From Varibaculum cambriense (GTDB lineage Bacteria; Actinomycetota; Actinomycetes; Actinomycetales; Actinomycetaceae): a DNA stretch of 64,000 nucleotides. Positions 58,111-64,000 of the stretch are shown one piece after another. Position 1 is the stretch's first letter; every line of letters starts with the position of its first letter. A model generated the notes under the pieces. The model worked only from the letters and a program-made list of their open reading frames with translations. It was not told the origin of the DNA and did not search any database. The translations under genes were made by a program, and so were the position numbers. The DNA is taken from assembly GCF_002848005.1 (NCBI RefSeq), contig NZ_PKHX01000005.1, positions 1 through 64,000 of the forward strand, written 5' to 3'.

Positions 58111-59680
58111 AGAGGACGCGACCAACTTTGTAGGTGGGCGTAATCATTCGGCTATGTTTGACACCGCTAAGAAAACGACGATTAGGGATCTGTGGCGACG
58201 GCAGTGCGCCACCTTCCCTGATCGTCCTTTCTTAGCATTTGTCAATACTGATACCCGGGAATGCGTCACCTACAGTTATCAAGATTTTGACCACCTTACG
58301 GAGCAATTTGCGGCTCTACTTGCCGAACGGGGATTACGAAAGGGAGATCGCTTGTGCGTCTACCTGGATAACTGTGTTGAATTCCTGGTCGCGCTACTTG
58401 CTGCCCCCAAAATTGGGGTGGTTATCGTACCGGTAAATGCCGCTTCGACAGTTAAAGAGTATCTTTACATCGTTAATAAAACTCGGCCATGTCTGGTACT
58501 CACGAGACAAGACTGCTATCGACAAGCAGGGCTCCCCGATTTTTCACCTCCGGCTATCCTAGTTGACGATCCCGGCGAGGGGTCTTTCCTACGTGAGCTG
58601 CAAAAATCTAATAAAACGGTGCCAACATCAGAGATTGAGCCTCTTGATCTCTGGGAAATCATGTTCACTTCCGGTACCACTTCGTCTCCTAAAGGAGTAA
58701 TGCTCACCAACGCCAATGCAGTTTTTTCTGGTCTGTATGTCAATTGGGAGTTGAGTATGACTTGTCGAGATCGCTACCTGACTTCGATGGTGGTTTCTCA
58801 TGTCAACTTCCAACTTTCGGCGCTAGCCCCAGTAATCACTGCTGGTGCCACATTGGTCTTACAATCTCGCTACTCCGCAAAACGCTTTTGGGAGGAAGCC
58901 CGGATCCGCCACGCTACCTTAGCGCAGGGTATGGCCATGATTGTGCGAACAATGCTCCGACAACCGAAGAAGTTGGAGGAGCAGAACCACTGTGTGCGAG
59001 AAATGCACTATTTTCTACCCATATCGATTGGGGAAAAACAAGAATTTTGTGCCCGATTTGGGGTGAGTTTATTTAATAACTACGGATTAACTGAAAGTCT
59101 AGTGGGGGTAATTACGGATTCGCCTCACGCAGAGCGACGCTGGCCCTCGATTGGCAAAGTAGGTCCTACTTATCAGGTGCGTTTAGTGGACTCACAGGGG
59201 GAGGAAAATCCAGGTAAAGAGGGCGGACGCATTGAAATTCACGGAACTCCTGGAATCAATTTGATGGCAGGCTACTGGGAGGATCCACAAGCAACCAGAC
59301 GAGTGCTTTCCGAGGACGGATGGTTAAGAACTGATGACTACGCTTTACAAGACCGGGATGGGTGGTATTACTTCCTCGGGCGGGACTCGGATCTTATAAA
59401 ACGAGGCGGGGAAAATGTATCCGCGGCAGAAGTAGAAAATGTTTTGATGCAATGCCCGGGGGTACAGCAAGCGGCAGTTATTGGGGTTCCCGATAGTATT
59501 CGAGACCAGGCTATCAAGGCTTTTGTTGTATTGGAGCCTGGTGTCAAATATAGCCAAGAGGAAATCGTCAGTTTCGCGCAAGAAAATCTTTCATATTACA
59601 AAGTTCCCAGTTTTGTGGAATTTCGCAGGGAACTCCCGCAAGGAAATTACGGCAAAGTTGCAAAGAATAAGTTGGCCTAA
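58100..59680 (+). CDS. caiC: CaiC-like acyl-CoA (betaine:CoA) ligase
   Basis: The protein of about 526 residues belongs to the ANL adenylating family with FTSGTTSSPKGVMLT, an NNYGLTESLVG motif, DGWLRTDDYALQD and the GNYGKVAKN Lys motif near the end. Blocks such as YSAKRFWEEARIRHAT and RRWPSIGKVG match E. coli CaiC. It activates the first substrate molecules with ATP and CoA to prime the CaiB cycle. ATG 58100 overlaps the caiB stop by 11 nt and is preferred; 58154 is possible and 58013 would run deep into caiB. Confidence 0.88.
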   Translation: MGSEEDATNFVGGRNHSAMFDTAKKTTIRDLWRRQCATFPDRPFLAFVNTDTRECVTYSYQDFDHLTEQFAALLAERGLRKGDRLCVYLDNCVEFLVALLAAPKIGVVIVPVNAASTVKEYLYIVNKTRPCLVLTRQDCYRQAGLPDFSPPAILVDDPGEGSFLRELQKSNKTVPTSEIEPLDLWEIMFTSGTTSSPKGVMLTNANAVFSGLYVNWELSMTCRDRYLTSMVVSHVNFQLSALAPVITAGATLVLQSRYSAKRFWEEARIRHATLAQGMAMIVRTMLRQPKKLEEQNHCVREMHYFLPISIGEKQEFCARFGVSLFNNYGLTESLVGVITDSPHAERRWPSIGKVGPTYQVRLVDSQGEENPGKEGGRIEIHGTPGINLMAGYWEDPQATRRVLSEDGWLRTDDYALQDRDGWYYFLGRDSDLIKRGGENVSAAEVENVLMQCPGVQQAAVIGVPDSIRDQAIKAFVVLEPGVKYSQEEIVSFAQENLSYYKVPSFVEFRRELPQGNYGKVAKNKLA

Positions 59681-59700
59681 AGCAAATTCAAAGGAGAATC

Positions 59701-60579
59701 ATGGCTCGCATAAAAACAGAAATGGTAGGCAGAGAGTTCGGTCCCTTCATTCGGGACTACAATTTCCGTGATCTTGAGTTATTCGCCTTAGGATGCGGAG
59801 CAGGTATCGATGGAAAAGAGGGACTGGAATATTTAAACGAGGGAGATCCTCGTTCCCCCAAGCTAAAAGTACTTCCCATGTTCGGAGCAATGCTGATTGT
59901 CGATCAAGAGGTAACTCGCACTATCGATTATGGGTATAACTATGCCGGGTCTTTGCATTGGGGTTTTGATATTCGCTTCGAGCAGCCAATCACCAAAATG
60001 TCCGACCGCTTAGAAACTAGAGTGGTGCTGCAAGGGCTCTTTGATCGGGGTGAAGGTAGAGGTTTACTAGCTCAACATGTAGGAAGAACCTATGACTCAG
60101 ACGGTAACCTTCTTTTCACTAATGAGTCCTGGGATTGCCTAATTTATGACGGTGGCTGGGGAGGCCCGAAAGCACCGAAAGACTTGGTTGAGATGCCCGA
60201 GCGTCCTGCCGATATCGAAGTTACGGAACGCATTCCCGAAAACCAAGCTCTAATCTATCGACTTTCTGGTGACTGGCATCCGCAACACATTGACTGGGAG
60301 TATGCCAAGGAGAACGGGCAGCCGCGTCCTATTTTGCATGCAATCTCATATGCCGGTATGGTCATGCGCCATGCCATTGCGCAATATTTCCCAGGGGAAC
60401 CAGAGAGGATAACTCGCTTCAAGACGCGGATTACCAGTCCCGTACTTCCGGGACAAGTTCTGAAGACTCAATTGTGGCAGGTAGGATCCGGAGAGTTGAG
60501 ATTCCGTCTCGTTGATGAGGATGCCGAAACTACCGGAGCGAAACCCCATTTGAACTGGGGAATTATTGAATATAAATAA
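59701..60579 (+). CDS. MaoC/hydratase-2-type enoyl-CoA hydratase
   Basis: The 292-residue protein has a double hot-dog layout like the hydratase-2 part of MFE-2 enzymes: an N-terminal half starting FRDLELFALGCGAG and a C-terminal half with YRLSGDWHPQHID. Catalytic Asp191 and His196 are present, but the usual Asn of DxNPLH is His193 and PILHG reads PILHA. It would add or remove water from a 2-enoyl-CoA. In the cai-like context it is the best candidate to replace CaiD, which is a crotonase-fold enzyme. AAGGAG precedes the ATG. Confidence 0.82.
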   Translation: MARIKTEMVGREFGPFIRDYNFRDLELFALGCGAGIDGKEGLEYLNEGDPRSPKLKVLPMFGAMLIVDQEVTRTIDYGYNYAGSLHWGFDIRFEQPITKMSDRLETRVVLQGLFDRGEGRGLLAQHVGRTYDSDGNLLFTNESWDCLIYDGGWGGPKAPKDLVEMPERPADIEVTERIPENQALIYRLSGDWHPQHIDWEYAKENGQPRPILHAISYAGMVMRHAIAQYFPGEPERITRFKTRITSPVLPGQVLKTQLWQVGSGELRFRLVDEDAETTGAKPHLNWGIIEYK

Positions 60580-60637
60580 GAAAAACTGCGGCGATAGGAA
60601 GTCGGGTTACGGGCAGGGAACTACCTAGTGGAACTGG

Positions 60638-61267
60638 CTACGAAACTAGGCGTTTATGGTCAGAATGGAGGTCTCGATGCAAGGAGAGTTGGTCTTCTAC
60701 TACCGATTCCGCGTATTCGCGAAACTCGGTTTTGAAACAATCAACATTTGCGGGATCCAGGGAAAAAGCTCGCATGAGAACCGATCCCTCAACTGCATCC
60801 AACAATCGAGTTATGGATTGGTCGTGAGGAATGATCCCTGCCTGTTTAAACTTCCACAGTTTGTTGCGCAGCTGAGAAATTGGTTGATCGTAGGTAATCG
60901 AATGAATCTTAGTGATCACCGGTTGGTCACTAGAACTCATTTCTACAAAGATCCTGCGCACTGCCTGGGAAAATTGCCCAAAGTAGAGATCCAGTCGGTA
61001 CTCGATTTCATCTAGAAGGAGGTCTTGGACAGTGTCACCAGTGGGAACGTGTTCACTAACTAGGTGTTCAAAGGCGGCAATCAAGAGGGTTTCGCGGTTA
61101 CGGAACCGGCTGTACATGGTGGATTTTCCTACGCCAGCTTCTTTTGCCACCTGGGTGAGATTGAAACCTGCCCACCCGGATTGTCCATATACGGTTAGGG
61201 CGGCGCGAAGAATCTTTTCATCAGCAAGCGTGTCGCGGGGGCGACCTATCTGCGGCTTCGGTGACAC
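60638..61267 (-). CDS. TetR-family regulator of the cai/fix-like region
   Basis: The 209-residue regulator has a TetR helix-turn-helix (residues about 28-48: FNLTQVAKEAGVGKSTMYSR) and a helical ligand-binding domain. GTG 61267 (VSPKPQIGRPRDT) is chosen because GAGGAG lies 7 nt upstream; longer frames lack a ribosome site. It is convergent to the maoC-like gene and divergent from fixA, 194 bp away, so it probably senses the substrate or its CoA ester and controls both operons. The ligand is unknown. Confidence 0.85.
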   Translation of the reverse strand: MSPKPQIGRPRDTLADEKILRAALTVYGQSGWAGFNLTQVAKEAGVGKSTMYSRFRNRETLLIAAFEHLVSEHVPTGDTVQDLLLDEIEYRLDLYFGQFSQAVRRIFVEMSSSDQPVITKIHSITYDQPISQLRNKLWKFKQAGIIPHDQSITRLLDAVEGSVLMRAFSLDPANVDCFKTEFREYAESVVEDQLSLHRDLHSDHKRLVS

Positions 61268-61403
61268 CAGATCCTCCTCAAAGCGACTAGTTACCCACAC
61301 CGTAGCACAGGAGATGCGCAATCTGGCAGAAAAAGATTTTATTAGCAAACTATTTGTAAAAATTTAAAACCCGCGATGTGGGAGCGCGGCAGTAAACCTA
61401 ATA

Positions 61404-61419
61404 TGCGAGTTTTCTCGCA
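61404..61419. promoter_or_regulatory. Palindrome in the tetR-fixA divergent promoter region
   Basis: TGCGAG-TTTT-CTCGCA is a perfect 16-bp inverted repeat 43 nt before fixA and 137 nt from the regulator start. It is a candidate TetR operator, or a small 5' UTR hairpin. Confidence 0.4.
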
Positions 61420-61461
61420 GTCATGCCGTCGCAAAAGCATCACCTATGGAAGGAGAATAAC

Positions 61462-62223
61462 GTGAGTATAGTAGTGGCGTATAAATATGCGGCAAACCCA
61501 CAAGATGCACTGGTAAAACCCGATGGAGAAGTTGATTGGAGTCGGGTAAAACCAGCACTTTCAGATTATGATCCGGTAGCGATAACTGTCGGACGCAGTC
61601 TAGCTGACGCCCTCGACACTACTCTGGTGGGAATTTCTGTCGGAGGGGAGAGCGTAGCTTCATCTATGGCAAAGAAGACTGCGTTATCTCGGGGACTAGA
61701 CAGTGCGCTGGTAGTAGCTGACGCGGCTACCGCAAGCTGGAATGCGAGTAAAACAGCATCTGCTCTGGCTGAACTGGTTGGCAAAGTGTCCGATGTGAAA
61801 CTAGTGCTAACCGGAGACTCCTCAATTGATGAGGGATCCCGGATAACCTCTGCTCTGATTGCTGGCTATTTGGGTTGGCCCTGTTTTCAAGACGTGTGTG
61901 CCGTAGAACCTGCAGGAGCCGGTTATCGCGTAAGTCAGATTGTAGCTGGAGGCGTAAAAGTTCTGGAGGTTTCCACTCCCGCAGTGTTGGCGATGAGCTC
62001 GGATGCGGTAGCGGTAAAACCACCTGCGATGAGGGAGGTGTTAGCTGCTAATAAGAAACCTCTCGAGGTGGTTCCGGTATCAGACCTAAACATTGTCTCA
62101 GTTGAGCAAGAAATCGTCGGCTCGAGCAAACCTGAATCTAGGATGCGTAAACAGAAAATCTTCTCTGGCGAGAATGCAGCTTCCGAGTTGATCGCCGCAC
62201 TACACTCCGAGAACGTTCTTTAG
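61462..62223 (+). CDS. fixA: Electron-transfer flavoprotein beta-type subunit FixA
   Basis: The 253-residue protein has the ETF-beta layout with conserved SLADALDTTLVGISVGG, TGDSSIDEGSR (nucleotide loop) and GGVKVLEVSTPAVLAM. With FixB it carries electrons to the acyl-CoA dehydrogenase. GTG 61462 is chosen with AAGGAG 7 nt upstream, matching the family start (MSIVVAYKY). In E. coli, fixABCX is required for carnitine reduction, which fits the adjacent caiABC genes. Confidence 0.92.
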   Translation: MSIVVAYKYAANPQDALVKPDGEVDWSRVKPALSDYDPVAITVGRSLADALDTTLVGISVGGESVASSMAKKTALSRGLDSALVVADAATASWNASKTASALAELVGKVSDVKLVLTGDSSIDEGSRITSALIAGYLGWPCFQDVCAVEPAGAGYRVSQIVAGGVKVLEVSTPAVLAMSSDAVAVKPPAMREVLAANKKPLEVVPVSDLNIVSVEQEIVGSSKPESRMRKQKIFSGENAASELIAALHSENVL

Positions 62224-62238
62224 GAAAGGAAAAAGAAA

Positions 62239-63108
62239 ATGTCTGATACCTGGATTATCGCTGTAGACGGCGCGATTTCGGCGCTGGTAGAAATAGGAAA
62301 GAACTACGGCGGGAAAATACATGTGGTACTGGTAGGAGATGCCGAAATTAAGGGGGTAGATCGGGTAATTCGTATTCCTAAAGCGCCCGATCAGCCGGTA
62401 GAAACTTTAGCTCCGGCAGTGGCGGCTAGCGTGCAACCTGAGTCGGAAGACATTATCCTGGCCGCTAATACTGCGGGCTCGCGGGTGTTAGCGGGAGCAG
62501 TTGCGGCAAAACTTGGAGTCCCAATATTTTTCGGGCTGCAAACAATTAGCCCGGGTGAAATAACTGTTGCCCGCTACGGGGGAATAACTTTGCAAACTTT
62601 CCGAATCAATGGATCGGTTGTGGCGGTAGTGGATGGAGGAACTGAAACCGAAGGAGATACCCCAAGCATCGAGGAGGGATCTACAGCTGCTTACGAAGTT
62701 AAAGTTGTTTCGGTAGACAAAGCTGAGAGTGTAAAAACTCCTTTGGGTGCGGCGCGTAGGGTTGTTTCTGCTGGTAGAGGTTTTAAGAATGCTGAAGACT
62801 TAAAGATACTGGAGCAGTTCGCAGACTCTATCGGTGCTGAGGTTGCCTGTTCACGGCCGCTTGCCGAAGGTGCTGGTTGGTTGGAACGTGACCGGTACGT
62901 AGGAATCTCTGGGCAGCATATTAGCCCCGATTTGTATGTCGCTGTGGGAATCTCAGGGCAACTCCAACACACTGCCGGGATGTCTAATGCTGCTACCGTG
63001 GTAGTTATTAACAATGACGAGCGGGCTCCGTTCTTCAAACAGGCAGACTACGGTATTGTGGGGGATCTGTACGAGGTACTACCCGCCCTGACGGAGGCAG
63101 CGAGATAA
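62239..63108 (+). CDS. fixB: Electron-transfer flavoprotein alpha-type subunit FixB
   Basis: The 289-residue ETF-alpha relative has the C-terminal FAD-binding domain: VVSAGRGFKNAEDLKILE, ACSRPLAEGAGWLERDRYVG, SPDLYVAVGISGQLQH and VVVINNDERAPFFKQADYGIVGD. It pairs with FixA and is encoded 15 nt downstream of it. Confidence 0.94.
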   Translation: MSDTWIIAVDGAISALVEIGKNYGGKIHVVLVGDAEIKGVDRVIRIPKAPDQPVETLAPAVAASVQPESEDIILAANTAGSRVLAGAVAAKLGVPIFFGLQTISPGEITVARYGGITLQTFRINGSVVAVVDGGTETEGDTPSIEEGSTAAYEVKVVSVDKAESVKTPLGAARRVVSAGRGFKNAEDLKILEQFADSIGAEVACSRPLAEGAGWLERDRYVGISGQHISPDLYVAVGISGQLQHTAGMSNAATVVVINNDERAPFFKQADYGIVGDLYEVLPALTEAAR

Positions 63109-63111
63109 AAC

Positions 63112-64000
63112 ATGAGCGTGGAATACGATTTTGATGTCATCATCGTAGGTGGCGGTGTCGCCGGAACGGTATGTGCCTACCTACTCGCAAAAGAGGGTCA
63201 CCAGGTCTTATTGATTGAGCGCGGCTCGGAAGTGGGGGCTAAGAACCTTTCCGGCGGGGTGTTTTACTGCCAGGTAATGAACCAGATTTTCCCGGACTTT
63301 ATTGAAAAAGCGCCCCTGGAACGGAAAATTACCAAGAACATTTTGTCGTTCCTCAACCCGACCTCCGCGATCAACCTGGAGTATTGGGATCAGCGCCTAG
63401 CAGAACCAGTTAACGCCGTGAGCGTTTTGCGCGCCAAACTGGATCCTTGGCTGGCGGAACAGGCCGAAGAGGCCGGAGCCGCCATTATGCCGGGCATGAA
63501 AGTCGATGAACTGGTGCGTGAGGACGGGAAGTTCTGCGGGGTGCGCGCCGGAGAGGACACCGTATACGGCAAAATAATCGTGGCCGCTGACGGGGTGAAC
63601 TCCTTCCTGGCGCAATACGCCGGGATTCGCCCCCAAGAACCCCTTAGTCACCTGGGGGTGGGGGTAAAATCCGTTATCCAGTTAGGAGAAGAAACCGTTA
63701 AAGAACGCTTCAACCTGCAAGCAGGGGAGGGCGTGGCCTACCAAATGGTGGGGGACTGCACTCAGGGGGTAGCTGGCGGCGGTTTCCTGTACACCAACCA
63801 CGACTCGGTTTCTATCGGGATCGTGGCGATGCTAGATGACCTGAAGAAAAAACAGTTATCCTCTTCTGAACTGCATGATCATTTCTTGCAGCACCCCTTC
63901 ATCGAGCCGCTCCTGCGCGGGGGAAAGCTGCTGGAATATGGCTGTCATCTGGTAGCCGAGGGCGGAAAGACCATGCAGCACGGGCTGGTTCACGACGGAC
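63112..64000 (+). CDS. fixC: FixC-like flavoprotein dehydrogenase (partial, runs off the window)
   Basis: An open frame starts at ATG 63112, 3 nt after fixB, and continues to the last base; 296 residues are visible. It opens with the FAD-binding motif IIVGGGVAGTVCAYLLAKEG, then ERGSEVGAKNLSGGV, typical of ETF:quinone oxidoreductase/FixC. FixC is thought to link FixAB to a quinone or reductant. The C terminus, and any fixX ferredoxin, lie outside the window. Confidence 0.92.
   Translation, partial: MSVEYDFDVIIVGGGVAGTVCAYLLAKEGHQVLLIERGSEVGAKNLSGGVFYCQVMNQIFPDFIEKAPLERKITKNILSFLNPTSAINLEYWDQRLAEPVNAVSVLRAKLDPWLAEQAEEAGAAIMPGMKVDELVREDGKFCGVRAGEDTVYGKIIVAADGVNSFLAQYAGIRPQEPLSHLGVGVKSVIQLGEETVKERFNLQAGEGVAYQMVGDCTQGVAGGGFLYTNHDSVSIGIVAMLDDLKKKQLSSSELHDHFLQHPFIEPLLRGGKLLEYGCHLVAEGGKTMQHGLVHDG

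Overview
The window reads as chromosomal DNA of a Gram-positive actinobacterium, most likely of the Actinomycetaceae type (Actinomyces, Schaalia, Varibaculum or Mobiluncus relatives). Clues are sortase-C pili with LPLTG proteins, a GuaB1-type IMP dehydrogenase relative, an FHA-FHA-ABC exporter beside a Ser/Thr kinase as in mycobacteria, an RG-tailed ribosomal protein S3, many GTG and TTG starts, and moderate GC. Genus cannot be fixed from sequence alone. All functional calls are by reading motifs and recalled family sequences; no database search was run.

Layout. 1-10.3 kb: a three-subunit pilus cluster (giant tip adhesin, shaft pilin, class C sortase, minor/basal pilin), with a 15-G homopolymer just before the adhesin. 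10.4-16.2 kb: the complete S10 ribosomal protein operon (rpsJ to rpsQ) with a structured leader and a strong terminator; the spc operon does not follow. 16.2-22 kb: a probable inositol or sugar dehydrogenase plus sugar porter, a TauE/SafE exporter and a zinc alcohol dehydrogenase. 22-29.7 kb: a small membrane protein, a HAD phosphatase, two wall-anchored surface proteins with unusual sorting signals (LATTG, LSETG), an ADP-ribosylglycohydrolase-like protein with altered metal ligands, and a polysaccharide deacetylase. 29.8-36.1 kb: luxS-mtnN (activated methyl cycle/AI-2) and the class Ib ribonucleotide reductase genes nrdH-nrdI-nrdE, with nrdF on the opposite strand. 36.2-52.7 kb: an ABC-class ATPase, an amino-acid permease, an LMW tyrosine phosphatase, guaB1, a phosphoribosyltransferase, a SprT-like protein, the FHA-ABC exporter with its kinase, and hrpA.

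53-64 kb is the most unusual metabolic region. Clear relatives of enterobacterial CaiA, CaiB and CaiC (carnitine to gamma-butyrobetaine reduction via CoA thioesters) are followed by FixA, FixB and the start of FixC. The classical CaiT transporter and CaiD crotonase are absent; an MFS permease, an alpha/beta-hydrolase and a MaoC/hydratase-2 protein sit in the same operon, with a TetR regulator between the two halves. A consistent model is import of carnitine or an O-acyl carnitine, ester hydrolysis, CoA activation, dehydration, and FixABC-driven reduction as an anaerobic electron sink.

A second notable feature is a dispersed family of nested-palindrome repeats, with four copies at 19.4, 31.3, 38.0 and 40.0 kb. 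They share a 16-bp EcoRI-centred hairpin, and three of them also carry a second hairpin and terminal inverted repeats. They look like non-autonomous intergenic elements.
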